Source: 66-474 sp050737995 (GTDB taxonomy: Bacteria > Pseudomonadota > Gammaproteobacteria > Xanthomonadales > Rhodanobacteraceae). Taken from it: 64,000 bases of DNA. The notes under the pieces are model-generated. The model made no database searches. It was not told the origin of the DNA and saw only the letters and a program-made list of their open reading frames with translations. The stretch is taken from the NCBI GenBank assembly GCA_050737995.1, contig JBOHYR010000141.1, positions 38,806-102,805 of the forward strand. The letters are read 5' to 3'. The position numbers and the translations under genes are program-made. Positions 8,227 to 16,535 of the stretch are shown in pieces. How positions within the stretch are numbered: position 1 is the first letter of the stretch; each line of letters starts with the position of its first letter.

Positions 8227-8571
8227 ATGAAGGCACTGTTGTTGTGGGTCGGCGTTGCGGCTCTGGTGCTCGCGGTGGTCGTGGCGGTGGCGTAGTCTGC
8301 CAGCCCGTGGCCGCGGGTGTGGTTGATCCGGTATTTCTTCGGTCGCGGGGGCGCCTCGACCGCTCGCTCGCGAAGCACGCGTCCGGCGTTGCGGACATCC
8401 TCGGGCTTGCGTATCGCGCGCACGACCCTTGCCGCGCACGGGTTCACGACCATCGCGGTGGGTTACGCGCTGCCACCTGATGCGGTCTATCCGGTGCCGG
8501 TCGAAGAGGTGAATGACGCGCTCGGCTATCTTGCCGCGAACAGCGAGCGCCTGCGCCTCGATCAGGCGCGT
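8227..8571 (+). pseudogene. Decayed alpha/beta hydrolase (esterase/lipase-like) fragment
   Basis: An ATG at 8227 opens a hydrophobic N-terminus (LLLWVGVAALVLAVVVAVA) that hits an amber stop at 8293. The same frame continues with RVWLIRYFFGRGGASTAR, then the match passes to another frame (LAKHASGVADILGLAYRAHD) and returns to the first with GFTTIAVGYALPPDAVYP and NDALGYLAANSERLRLD. Those pieces occur in this order in alpha/beta hydrolases of the lipase/esterase type, but the oxyanion HGGG region between them and everything from the nucleophile onward are missing. So there is one nonsense codon, at least two frame changes, an internal deletion and a lost 3' end. The remnant stops exactly where the oppositely oriented HAAS gene ends. 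Confidence 0.72.
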
Positions 8572-9485
8572 TCGCTGCGCACCAGCAGATGTTTGGCCAG
8601 CGCGCCGTGCATCCGCCCAATTCCGCGCACCAGGTGCAGCATCGCGAACAACAAAAAGAATCCAATGATGAACATCACGGCCGCATCGCCCCATCCGGGT
8701 ACGTGCGGACCGAAACCCCAATCGATGGTGACACGGCCGCCCACGAAGTTGTCGCCCAATCCGAAGAAGTCGAAGGCCATGGCAAGCGGTGTCAGCATCA
8801 GCGCCAGCGAAACACTCGACAGCGCCACCACGATGGCGGAATAGGCGATTCCGAGCGGCAGCATCAGCAGCATGTAGAACAGGGTGAACCACGTGCGCGC
8901 GTCGGTCAGCATGCTCCCGATGCGCTTGAGCCATGGCCGCTCGCGTTCGGTATAGGGCGGTCTGCGCGGCATGCGTACGCCGAGCATGCCTTCGACAATG
9001 CGGCTTTCCAGCAGTGACAACCCGCGCACCGACGCCATGAACAGCAGGAAGAAGGGCAGGCCGATGATCAGGAAGGTGAATGCCGCCGACAGCGACAAGC
9101 CGGTCACCGCCCAGACGAAGTAGAAGGTGCCGGTTGCAAGTGCCAGCAGCATGTAGAACAGCGCACCGTAGGTATGGGGATCGGCGATCACGCCGAAGAA
9201 ACGGCCGATCGTGGATCGACGGGGCTGCGGGCGTGGCGTGCGCAGTGCCCGCGTGACGGTCTGTTCGGTGGTGCGGTAGATTTCCGCGACTTCATCGGGT
9301 GCGCCGTAGCTGGTGGAAATCTTCGCAAGCAATTCGGCCTCGCTCATGCCGGGGTTTTCGGCGAGTTCGGAACGCAGGTGTTCCTCGGCGTCGTACAGCG
9401 CGTCCTGGATCATCGCGGGATCCGCGCCGGCCAGCGCAGCGCGCAGTTGCGCCAGGTATTCCTTGATGGTTTGCGGTGTTCTCAT
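8562..9485 (-). CDS. HAAS (DUF1700)-domain membrane protein
   Basis: The 307-residue protein begins with a HAAS/DUF1700-like helical domain (residues 1-75: IKEYLAQLRAAL, DALYDAEEHLRSEL, SYGAPDEVAEIY) that in other bacteria accompanies PadR-type regulators. The rest has about six membrane segments in two similar halves (near 105-160 and 200-295), each beginning with a loop of the form ADxxTxxxLFYMLL, which suggests an internal duplication. The function is unknown; it is often called a putative sensor domain protein. It is 17 bases downstream of the padR-like gene and surely in its operon. Confidence 0.85.
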   Translation of the reverse strand: MRTPQTIKEYLAQLRAALAGADPAMIQDALYDAEEHLRSELAENPGMSEAELLAKISTSYGAPDEVAEIYRTTEQTVTRALRTPRPQPRRSTIGRFFGVIADPHTYGALFYMLLALATGTFYFVWAVTGLSLSAAFTFLIIGLPFFLLFMASVRGLSLLESRIVEGMLGVRMPRRPPYTERERPWLKRIGSMLTDARTWFTLFYMLLMLPLGIAYSAIVVALSSVSLALMLTPLAMAFDFFGLGDNFVGGRVTIDWGFGPHVPGWGDAAVMFIIGFFLLFAMLHLVRGIGRMHGALAKHLLVRSERA

Positions 9486-9502
9486 GGCTTCAATCCTTCA
9501 GG

Positions 9503-9859
9503 TCAATCCTTCAAAACGGAGTCGACGAATCCACGCGTGGAATTCCAGGCTTCGGTCCATTCGCGCAACACCTTCCGCCCCAACGGCGTGATGCGGTAGT
9601 AACGTCGGGGGGGGCCGGCTTCGGATGGCTCGACGAACGTATCCAGCAATTCCGCGGCGCTCAGATTGCGCAGTACCGGGTACAGCGCGCTCTGCTTGCC
9701 GACCAGCACCCCGCCGGCGTCATGTTCGAGGCGCTTGGCGATCTGGTAGCCATACAGGGGTTCACGCGCGGCGGCCAGCACCGCCAGCAGCACCAGCGAC
9801 ACCGTGCCTGCGGCCAGTTCCTTCTCGAACTTCTTCAGGTGCGCGTCGGTTTCCGCCAT
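9503..9859 (-). CDS. PadR-family transcriptional regulator
   Basis: The 118-residue protein has the PadR winged helix: LLAVLAAAREPLYGYQIAKRLE, ALYPVLRNLSAAELLDTF and the wing PPRRYYRITPLGRKVLREW, plus a short C-terminal helix. PadR proteins usually repress their own operon and are released by a ligand or stress. The downstream HAAS membrane protein is the expected partner. The palindrome 32 bases upstream of the start is a natural candidate operator. Confidence 0.92.
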   Translation of the reverse strand: MAETDAHLKKFEKELAAGTVSLVLLAVLAAAREPLYGYQIAKRLEHDAGGVLVGKQSALYPVLRNLSAAELLDTFVEPSEAGPPRRYYRITPLGRKVLREWTEAWNSTRGFVDSVLKD

Positions 9860-9890
9860 ATCGAAACGCTTGCATCGTTCGTATAGACGA

Positions 9891-9906
9891 GTACACTATA
9901 GCGTAC
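9891..9906. promoter_or_regulatory. Palindromic candidate operator upstream of padR
   Basis: GTACACTATAGCGTAC is a near-perfect palindrome (only one symmetric pair mismatched). On the minus strand it contains TATAGT, a -10-like hexamer for the padR-like gene, so a repressor bound here would block transcription. There is no convincing -35 hexamer. Assignment to PadR is inference from position. Confidence 0.5.
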
Positions 9907-10033
9907 TTGATAATAGTGGCACAGGCCGGAAGTCATGGGTCGTGAGTCATGCTTCCAGCGATGACGGATAGATGCATACTGGATGCATGGCTGCATGCGA
10001 AACAGGCCACCGCCATGTGACGAGGAGATCGAA

Positions 10034-10333
10034 ATGTTCGGACTCGGAGTGCTGTTGGTCATCGTGTTCGGCGCGTTCTGGCTGTTTGCCGCGCTGATCG
10101 GTGGATTGTTCAAGCTGACTTTCGGAATCATCGGCGCGCTGTTTGGCGGCCTGTTCGGGCTGTTCGCCCTGAGCATCGTCGCATTGCTGGTGCTGCCGAT
10201 CGTCTTCTTTGCATTGCTGCCGCTGCTGATGCCTGTGCTGTTTATTGCAGGACTGGTGTGGCTGATCGTGCATGCGTCGCGCACGCATCCCGAACCTCCG
10301 TCACATGCGCAAGGCCAAGCCCGAACCGGGTGA
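10034..10333 (+). CDS. Small hydrophobic membrane protein of unknown function
   Basis: The 99-residue product is almost wholly hydrophobic for its first 80 residues (three or four membrane segments, FGLGVLLVIVFGAFWLFAAL through LPLLMPVLFIAGLVWLIVHA) with a glycine-rich centre, then a short hydrophilic tail rich in Pro, His and Gln. The frame is open upstream to 9983, but GAGGAG lies nine bases before the ATG at 10034. I recognise no family. It stands alone between the divergent padR operon and the convergent DUF488 gene, and a strong hairpin overlaps its stop codon. Confidence 0.65.
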   Translation: MFGLGVLLVIVFGAFWLFAALIGGLFKLTFGIIGALFGGLFGLFALSIVALLVLPIVFFALLPLLMPVLFIAGLVWLIVHASRTHPEPPSHAQGQARTG

Positions 10334-10353
10334 CGCGCGTCACCCGGTTCGGG
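10320..10353. terminator. 15-base perfect inverted repeat at the stop of the small membrane protein
   Basis: CCGAACCGGGTGAC (10321-10334) and GTCACCCGGTTCGG (10339-10352), extended by one pair outside, form a perfect 15-base stem with loop GCGC. The stop codon (10331-10333) lies inside the left arm. There is no T-run after it, so it may be a rho-independent-like transcription brake, an mRNA-stabilising stem, or a repeat element. Confidence 0.55.
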
Positions 10354-10370
10354 GTGATCTCTAGGTAGCG

Positions 10371-10505
10371 ATTCAAGTTGCAGTGCACGGATGCCAGTGC
10401 CCACGCCTCGATCGCGTGGCCGTTGTGCATCATGGGATGAAAACGCCACGCCGCCAGCACATGTTTGCGCGCTGCCCCGTCGAGCAGGCGTAAACGGCTG
10501 CCGGG
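10371..10505 (-). pseudogene. Remnant of a TonB C-terminal domain
   Basis: On the minus strand, about 45 codons read GSRLRLLDGAARKHVLAAWR then FHPMMHNGHAIEAWA and HCNLN, which fits the end of a TonB/energy-transducer C-terminal domain (pattern: LLDxAAxxAVxxWRFxPxxxNGxxVxxWxxVPVxFxL). No start codon, membrane anchor or proline-rich linker precedes it. The fragment begins directly after the stop codon of the DUF488 gene and is in the same frame as that gene, so only one TGA separates them. A chance match is possible because the piece is short. Confidence 0.5.
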
Positions 10506-10508
10506 ACG

Positions 10509-11117
10509 TCAGGCTTCGGGTGGCATTGAAAGATCGCGCTGATCCGCCGAATAATCCAGCTTGCCGTCCACGATTCGTGCCGCGGAGGTGTATGGATGCT
10601 CGCGCGGCGCACCAGGTCCCATGATGTGCAGCACGCGGGTGCCGTGCAGCTTGAACTGATCCGAGATCAGCCCGCGGTGGCATCGCCACCATACCGCTTC
10701 GGCGCACATGATGGCCGTGCGGTGCGCGCAGGCGACGGCCTTCAGACGTTCGATACCATCCTGAAACGCCGGCGATGCCGTGTAATCCGCGTAGCCGCGG
10801 AAGGCCGTGTGGCGCCAGCCCGTGTTCGGCGAGTCAGGCAGCACATTGCGCCGGCCACCCAGTTCGGTGAACGGTTCATAGCCGATACGGGCGTTCTGGA
10901 GTGCTTTGCGCAATGGCTCTGCATTGAAGTGGGGATATCTGCGCGAGCCGGGGAAATGCCGCACGTCCGCCAGCACTTCGATGTCGTTTGCTTGCAACAG
11001 CGCGATGAATTCCTCGCCCGTGCGGGTGGAGTGGCCGATGGTCCAGAGGGTTTCCGGCCAGTCACTACGTCGAATTTTAGTTGATCTATCCACGCCGCAT
11101 AGCAGGGATGGTGCCAT
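10509..11117 (-). CDS. DUF488 family protein
   Basis: The 202-residue protein matches DUF488: TIGHSTRTGEEFIALLQ at residues 27-43, LADVRHFPGSRRYPHF at 49-64, and a C-terminal CAEAVWWRCHRGLISD segment with two cysteines and a histidine. The family is widespread and of unknown function; the conserved His, Arg and Cys residues suggest an enzyme. The start at 11117 leaves a rather long leader; the conserved part begins near residue 22, so a later start is possible. It diverges from yggS, with 59 bases between starts. Confidence 0.88.
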   Translation of the reverse strand: MAPSLLCGVDRSTKIRRSDWPETLWTIGHSTRTGEEFIALLQANDIEVLADVRHFPGSRRYPHFNAEPLRKALQNARIGYEPFTELGGRRNVLPDSPNTGWRHTAFRGYADYTASPAFQDGIERLKAVACAHRTAIMCAEAVWWRCHRGLISDQFKLHGTRVLHIMGPGAPREHPYTSAARIVDGKLDYSADQRDLSMPPEA

Positions 11118-11176
11118 GGTCAGGATACGCCTTCGTGTCGCAACGCGATGAAGACGCTGTCTATACTGGGCGTGGC

Positions 11177-11941
11177 ATGACGACGTATACCACCGCCAGC
11201 ACTGTCGACGAATTCAGGCGGCATCTTGCCGATGTTCATCAACGCATCGCAGCCGCTTGCGACCGAGTCGGACGTGATCCCGCGAGCGTCCGCCTGCTGT
11301 CTGTCAGCAAGACCGTACCTGAAGCGCGCGTCCGCAACGCGTACGCTGCGGGTTGCCGCACACTGGGCGAAAACAAGGTGCAGGAAGCACATCGCAAATG
11401 GCAGGCCCTCTCCGATTTGCCGGGTTTGCAATGGGCGGTCATCGGCCATTTGCAGACCAACAAGGCCAAGCTGGTTGCCGAATTCGCCAGCGAGTTCCAG
11501 GCGCTGGACAGCTTGCGGGTCGCCGAAGCGCTGGACCGTCGCCTGCAGGCCGATGGCCGCGCGCTCGACGTCTTTGTGCAGGTCAATACGTCCGGCGAGG
11601 CCAGCAAGTTCGGTTTGCCGCCGGACAAAGTCACCGCGTTTGCGAAAAAGTTGCCTGCGTATTCCGCGTTGCGGGTGCGCGGGCTGATGACGCTGGCGCT
11701 GTTCTCCGAGGATTCTGCCAAGGTGCGTCCGTGCTTCGTGCAGTTGCGCGAATTGCGCGACCGCCTGCGCGAATCCGCGCCAGGCGGGATGACGTTCGAT
11801 GAGCTCTCGATGGGCATGTCCGGTGATTTCGAACTCGCGATCGAGGAAGGTTCGACTACCGTGCGCGTAGGGCAGGCGATCTTCGGTTCGCGTGCGGTGC
11901 CGGACAGTAACTACTGGCCGCCGTCCGCCGCTCGATCATGA
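11177..11941 (+). CDS. yggS: YggS/PROSC-family pyridoxal phosphate homeostasis protein
   Basis: The 254-residue protein has the alanine-racemase-like barrel of the YggS family, with the PLP lysine in LLSVSKTVPEARV (Lys45) and the conserved GENKVQEA, WAVIGHLQTNKAK, VNTSGEASKFG and SMGMSGDFELAIEEGSTTVRVG blocks. It binds PLP and buffers its level without clear catalytic activity. The frame is open upstream to 11081, but conserved sequence begins just after the ATG at 11177. In many proteobacteria it neighbours pilT or proC; neither is present here. Confidence 0.95.
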   Translation: MTTYTTASTVDEFRRHLADVHQRIAAACDRVGRDPASVRLLSVSKTVPEARVRNAYAAGCRTLGENKVQEAHRKWQALSDLPGLQWAVIGHLQTNKAKLVAEFASEFQALDSLRVAEALDRRLQADGRALDVFVQVNTSGEASKFGLPPDKVTAFAKKLPAYSALRVRGLMTLALFSEDSAKVRPCFVQLRELRDRLRESAPGGMTFDELSMGMSGDFELAIEEGSTTVRVGQAIFGSRAVPDSNYWPPSAARS

Positions 11942-11955
11942 TCGGAGCGACCTGA

Positions 11956-13191
11956 TCAGAACAGCCGAGTGAAGATCCGAAATCCGGCGAGATACTCGCC
12001 AGCGATGGTCCCGAGGTTGGTGAGCAGGAACACCAAAAGGGTGCGGGCCACGCGGTTGCGCCACCACCCGGAAACATGCAACAGGTCTTTGCGCAGCGAC
12101 TGGAAGTCGGCGACGCGTGGTTTGCGCAACCATGCTTCGACCATGCCGGAAAACACCCCCGAGGACAGACCCGGCGGACGCAGGGGCTTCAGCGGCCCCA
12201 TGATCGCGGCCACCAATACCGACAACGGATGGCCGCCGGCAATGGCCGCGCCGATTGCGCTCAGCACCGAGGTGTAGATCACCCAGTCGCGCAAGGCGTG
12301 CCAGCCCATGGCGGCGTTGCGGTAGAACAGGTATCCGATTGCCGCGAAGATCGCGACCATCACGCCGATGGCCAGGTACTTCGGCCACTTCGGCGCGGGC
12401 AGCTTCGCCGCGAGTGGTTCGATCAGCGTCTGCGGCGGCGCGGTCTGCGCGCCGAGTTCGCGTTCGACGCCAGCGAGGTGTCCCGCGCCGATCACCACCA
12501 GAACGCGTTTCGCAGTCGGGTTCTGCGTCGATTCCTCTCGCAGGCGCGCGGCCATGAACGTGTCGCGTTCACCGATCAGCGCGTCGTACAGGGGTTTAGA
12601 GTCGCGCGCGAATTCGCCGAAAGCGCCTTCCAGGATATCGCCCTGTTTGAGCTTCTCGATTTCGGCCTCGTCGATGTCTTCGTGCGAGAACACACTGGCG
12701 ATGAGTCCGCCGAGGATGCCCATGCGGTCGCGAAACGGCACACCGCGATAGGCGTGGTTGAGCGTCGTTCCGATCTCGCGGTCGACCAGCCACAGCGGCA
12801 GGGTGCGTTGATCGGCGGCCTGCATTGCAGCCTTCATTTCCGCACCGGGTTCGATGCCGTATTGCTCGGCGATGCGCTGCTGGAACGAGGACAATGCCAG
12901 CGAGGCGAACACCATTCCCGCTTTTCCAGTGCGGATGATCTGGAACAAGTCCATCTTGGCGAACGCGTCTGGGTCGCGGAGACCGCGGGCGCGCGATTCG
13001 CACAGCTCGATGGCGATGGCGTCGAACGCCTCGCCCTCGGCAAGCGCATTGACAGCATCGACCGACGTGCGCGACACGTGTGCGGTACCGAGCAACACGT
13101 ACTCGACCCCGTCACGCTGGATGCGCGTGATCGGTTGATTGTGCAGGGGGTCGTCCGACGGGACTTGGGCGGAATCAGGTGAGGCGTTCAA
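11956..13191 (-). CDS. TraB/PrgY-family membrane protein
   Basis: The 411-residue protein has a TraB domain (residues 20-250) with the family's conserved GTAHVS, AIELCESR and GAGHLAGV blocks, then four or so membrane segments (about 272-410) with PLSVLVAAIMGPLKPLRPPG between them. TraB/PrgY proteins in enterococci reduce pheromone activity, and the fold is related to Tiki/GumN putative metalloproteases. The conserved Gly-His and Glu residues fit a metal site. The gene ends 14 bases from the convergent yggS and is 10 bases downstream of aguB, so it may be the last gene of the agu cluster. Confidence 0.88.
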   Translation of the reverse strand: MNASPDSAQVPSDDPLHNQPITRIQRDGVEYVLLGTAHVSRTSVDAVNALAEGEAFDAIAIELCESRARGLRDPDAFAKMDLFQIIRTGKAGMVFASLALSSFQQRIAEQYGIEPGAEMKAAMQAADQRTLPLWLVDREIGTTLNHAYRGVPFRDRMGILGGLIASVFSHEDIDEAEIEKLKQGDILEGAFGEFARDSKPLYDALIGERDTFMAARLREESTQNPTAKRVLVVIGAGHLAGVERELGAQTAPPQTLIEPLAAKLPAPKWPKYLAIGVMVAIFAAIGYLFYRNAAMGWHALRDWVIYTSVLSAIGAAIAGGHPLSVLVAAIMGPLKPLRPPGLSSGVFSGMVEAWLRKPRVADFQSLRKDLLHVSGWWRNRVARTLLVFLLTNLGTIAGEYLAGFRIFTRLF

Positions 13192-13201
13192 GACGTTCCT
13201 G

Positions 13202-14089
13202 TCAGTCTCTGAAGCGTTGGGTCAGGTCGCCATAAGCGTCGATGCGGCGGTCGCGCAGGAACGGCCAGATGCGGCGCACCGCTTCGCTGCGCGCAAGATC
13301 GATCTCGGCGATCAAAAGTTCGCGCTTCTCCGTGCCTGCCTGCGCAAGGATTTCCCCTTGCGGGCCGGCAACGAAACTGGAACCCCAGAATTGCGCGCCG
13401 CGGCCATTGTCGGGCGCCGGCTCGAATCCGACTCGGTTGCACGCCAGCAGCGGTAGACCGTTGGCGATCGCGTGGCCGCGCTGCACCGTGATCCATGCGT
13501 CACGCTGTCGATCCTTTTCGTCCTGCGGATCGGCGGGATCCCAGCCGATCGCTGTCGGATACAGCAGCAATTCGGCACCAGCCAGCGCCATCAGGCGTGC
13601 GGCCTCCGGGTACCACTGGTCCCAGCACACCAGTACGCCGAGCCGACCGACCGAGGTATCAATCGGGTGGAAACCCAGATCGCCCGGAGTGAAATAGAAC
13701 TTCTCGTAATACGCCGGATCGTCGGGGATATGCATCTTGCGGTAGATACCCGCGATCTCCGCCGAGCGGTCGAACACCACCGCGGTGTTGTGGTACAGGC
13801 CCGCTGCGCGGCGCTCGAACAGCGATGCCACCACGACCAGCTTCAGTTCCGCCGCCAGCTTGCCGATGCGCTCGGTCGACGGACCTGGAATCGATTCGGC
13901 GCGCTCGAACTCGTCCACCGACTCGTGCTGGCAGAAATACGGTCCGTTGTGGATTTCCTGCAACAGCACCAGTTGTACGCCGGCTTGCGCAGCCTCGCGC
14001 AAACCCGCCTCGATCGCACCGAGGTTGGCATTGACGCTGCCGCGGTCGGTTTCCTGCAGCAGCGCGGCTTTGAGAAGTCTGGCGGTCAT
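13202..14089 (-). CDS. aguB: N-carbamoylputrescine amidase
   Basis: The 295-residue enzyme belongs to the nitrilase superfamily, with the catalytic triad Glu45 (LLQEIH), Lys118 (YRKMHIPD) and Cys155 (LVCWDQWYPEAARL). It hydrolyses N-carbamoylputrescine to putrescine, CO2 and ammonia. The specific call rests on strong AguB-like blocks (QEIHNGPYFCQ, IPDDPAYYEKFYFTPGD, TAIGWDP) and on the agmatine deiminase gene encoded 2.4 kb upstream on the same strand. It lies downstream of the TPR protein gene with a hairpin-containing gap of 171 bases. Confidence 0.95.
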   Translation of the reverse strand: MTARLLKAALLQETDRGSVNANLGAIEAGLREAAQAGVQLVLLQEIHNGPYFCQHESVDEFERAESIPGPSTERIGKLAAELKLVVVASLFERRAAGLYHNTAVVFDRSAEIAGIYRKMHIPDDPAYYEKFYFTPGDLGFHPIDTSVGRLGVLVCWDQWYPEAARLMALAGAELLLYPTAIGWDPADPQDEKDRQRDAWITVQRGHAIANGLPLLACNRVGFEPAPDNGRGAQFWGSSFVAGPQGEILAQAGTEKRELLIAEIDLARSEAVRRIWPFLRDRRIDAYGDLTQRFRD

Positions 14090-14156
14090 GAGGATTGCAG
14101 TTTAGCGAGAGAATGCAAATCTCGTCACCGATCACTGCGGCTTGATTGCTTTTCCT

Positions 14157-14258
14157 CCCCCTTCCGCAGGAAGGGGGATCGAGGGGGATGGCCCTTGCTT
14201 GTGGATGCGTGAGGCGCATGCCCAGCGCGGCGCGCTGACCCCTTCGTGCCGAAGGGGT
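14157..14258. repeat. Two perfect hairpins between the TPR gene and aguB
   Basis: CCCCCTTCC (14157-14165) / GGAAGGGGG (14169-14177) with loop GCA, and ACCCCTTC (14238-14245) / GAAGGGGT (14251-14258) with loop GTGCC. The second begins two bases beyond the TPR gene's stop. The first looks like the interspersed CCCCCTTCC...GGAAGGGGG elements seen in many proteobacterial intergenic regions. Neither has a T-run on the minus strand, so they may modulate read-through into aguB rather than terminate. Confidence 0.55.
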
Positions 14259-14260
14259 GA

Positions 14261-16444
14261 TTACGACGCGGGCACGGATGCGGACACGGGCGGGATCGGG
14301 TAGGTGACCGCCGGCTTGTATTTCGCGTATTGCTTCAGCAGCGCCTGGAAGCGCGGGTCGTGGCGGATCGGGTCCCACATCGCGTCGAGCCACAACAACA
14401 CGGGCGAGTAAGTCCCCCCGATGCCGGGTGCGGCCAGCGCCTTGGCCAGCAGCGGCACTGCGAGGTCCGGGCGGCGCGCCTGGGCATAGTATTGGGCAGC
14501 AGTCAGCATGATCCCCGGGCCGTAAACCTGGTCCTTGTTGCCGGCGAGGGTCTCCAGCGCCTGGGCGACGGCGTCCAGCCCCGCCGCGTTCTGGCCCGAC
14601 CCGACCTCAGCGTAACCGATCTGCGACCACTGGTTCGCCAAGCCGATTCCCGACAGCATCTTGAGCTGCGTGCGCAGCACGGGCAGCGATTGGGCGAACA
14701 GCGGCTGGGCATGGTTGTCGTCGCCCATCAGCCTGTACAGGCTGGCCTGCTGCTCGATCTTGGGGCCGTTGAGCGCGGGGGGAAAGTTGTCGGGCGTGTC
14801 CGGTATGCTCGCGAGCAGCGCGAGGGCTTCCACGAATTTGCGCTGATAGGTCAGCAGGTTGACGCGCTGAAGCTTCAAGGCCGGCTCGTCGCCCTGCATC
14901 GCGGCCAGCGCGCGCGGAATGTCGCCGGTGCTGTACGCGATCGCATTGGCGTCGTAGATCTCGGCGTTACGGTTGTCCGGATCGATCGCCAACGCGCGCT
15001 GGAACCACGTTTGCGCCTCGGGATAGCGGCTGTCCATCGCGCAGGTTGCGCCGAGCTCGTACGCCAGCGAGGAATTGCGCGGATCGAGGGCGAAAGCCTT
15101 TTGCAATGACGCGATCGAGTCATCGAAGCGGCCTTGTCGCCGTTCGACGTAACCTTGGGCCGCCAGCGCATCCGAATCGTTCGGCTTCAGTGCCAAAGCT
15201 GCCGCGAAGGCTTTCTGCGCCCCGGCATAATCGCCGCGCCCGTAGTAGTCGCTGTAACCTATTGCGAGTTGAGAAGCGGATGCATCAGGCGCCAGCTTCA
15301 ACGCCTGCTCGGCGTCGGTACGGGCCTGTGCGTGAAGTTGTTTCACGTCCATGCCGCCACCACCGAACCATGCAAGCTCGCTTTCGGCATAGGACAGCCG
15401 CGCGTAGGCCAGCGCAAAGCTGGAATCATGCTGGATGGCTTGCTGATAAAACGGTATCGCGGCCTTGAAGCTGGCCGAGTCGTAATTGATCGCGCCCTTG
15501 TTGGCCAGAAACTCGGCACGCAGGAACAGATCCATCGCGGCCTGGTTGTGGGTGGGCACCGCGGCGAGGCTGGCGGCCTCCGTTCCGGACAATTTCGTCT
15601 TCAACGTCGCCGCGATCTGCTGCGCCACATCACCCTCGACGCCGAAGATGTTGTCGAGCGTGCGCTGGTAACTCTGCGCCCAGATGTGGCTGTCGCTGCG
15701 AGTGTCGATCAACTGCACGTTGATCAGTACCTGGTTGCCGGCTTTCTGCACGGAACCTTCCAGGATCGTCGCGACGCCGAGTTCGGCCCCGACCTGCTTC
15801 AAGTTGTCCGGGTGGCTCTTGTATTTTTCGGTGGACGTGCGGGAAATGACTTTGAGATCGCCGATGTCGGCCAGCTTGGTCAGGATCAGGTCTTGCATGC
15901 CGGCCACGAAGTAGGCGTTGTCCTTGTCGTTGGAAAGATTCTCGAACGGCAGCACCGCGATGGACTTGGCGGGAATCGGCTGGGCCGCAATGGGTGCCGC
16001 CGTCTGCGCAGACGACTTGGCTGGCGCACTGGTCGCCGCGACGGCCTTTGTCGCCGTCGTGGGTCCGGCACGCCGCACCACCAGCAACCGCCAGCCCAGC
16101 AGCGCGACCGCGACGACCAGGATCGCGATGGTGATGGCGTTGAGCTTGCGCCCGATCTGACGGGTTTCCGATTCCGGGCGTGCTTGCGCGGAATCGGCCG
16201 GCTCGCTGCGGCGGATGCCCTCTGGCGTGATCTCGTAGGCCCACGCCAACCCCATCGCGATGGGAAACCCGATCACGACCAGCAACACGATCAACCGCAC
16301 CGACCAGTCAGGGATGTTGAAGAACGGGAAAACCTGGGTCGCGATCTGGATCAGCAGCCACGCCGCCACGGCGTAGGTGATCGCCGCGCGCCACACATGG
16401 CGGCGTTTCAGTTCCTCGAACAGGCCGGATTTGTTCTGCGGCAC
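14261..16444 (-). CDS. Membrane protein with TolB-like domain and TPR repeats
   Basis: This 727-residue protein starts with a short cytoplasmic segment (FEELKRRHVWRAAITYAVAA) and three membrane helices (about 17-37, 47-67 and 105-123). A TolB-like/FlgO-type N-terminal domain follows (residues 163-290: KSIAVLPFENLSNDKDNAYF, ILTKLADIGDLKVISRTST, ATILEGSVQKAGNQVLINVQ). The C-terminal 400 residues are helical TPR-like repeats (for example FALAYARLSYAESELAWFG and NSSLAYELGATCAMDSRYPE). Such proteins often carry an N-terminal adenylate-cyclase or DNA-binding domain; neither is present here. It sits between aguA and aguB on the same strand; whether it takes part in polyamine metabolism is unknown. 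Confidence 0.85.
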   Translation of the reverse strand: MPQNKSGLFEELKRRHVWRAAITYAVAAWLLIQIATQVFPFFNIPDWSVRLIVLLVVIGFPIAMGLAWAYEITPEGIRRSEPADSAQARPESETRQIGRKLNAITIAILVVAVALLGWRLLVVRRAGPTTATKAVAATSAPAKSSAQTAAPIAAQPIPAKSIAVLPFENLSNDKDNAYFVAGMQDLILTKLADIGDLKVISRTSTEKYKSHPDNLKQVGAELGVATILEGSVQKAGNQVLINVQLIDTRSDSHIWAQSYQRTLDNIFGVEGDVAQQIAATLKTKLSGTEAASLAAVPTHNQAAMDLFLRAEFLANKGAINYDSASFKAAIPFYQQAIQHDSSFALAYARLSYAESELAWFGGGGMDVKQLHAQARTDAEQALKLAPDASASQLAIGYSDYYGRGDYAGAQKAFAAALALKPNDSDALAAQGYVERRQGRFDDSIASLQKAFALDPRNSSLAYELGATCAMDSRYPEAQTWFQRALAIDPDNRNAEIYDANAIAYSTGDIPRALAAMQGDEPALKLQRVNLLTYQRKFVEALALLASIPDTPDNFPPALNGPKIEQQASLYRLMGDDNHAQPLFAQSLPVLRTQLKMLSGIGLANQWSQIGYAEVGSGQNAAGLDAVAQALETLAGNKDQVYGPGIMLTAAQYYAQARRPDLAVPLLAKALAAPGIGGTYSPVLLWLDAMWDPIRHDPRFQALLKQYAKYKPAVTYPIPPVSASVPAS

Positions 16445-16535
16445 CGCGCGCCCCTGGAGATTCCCACCGACAGCTGGCCGGCGTCCGCGCGCAGTGTGTG
16501 TGAATACGGTGTGGGGTGCAAGCGGCCCAGGTACT

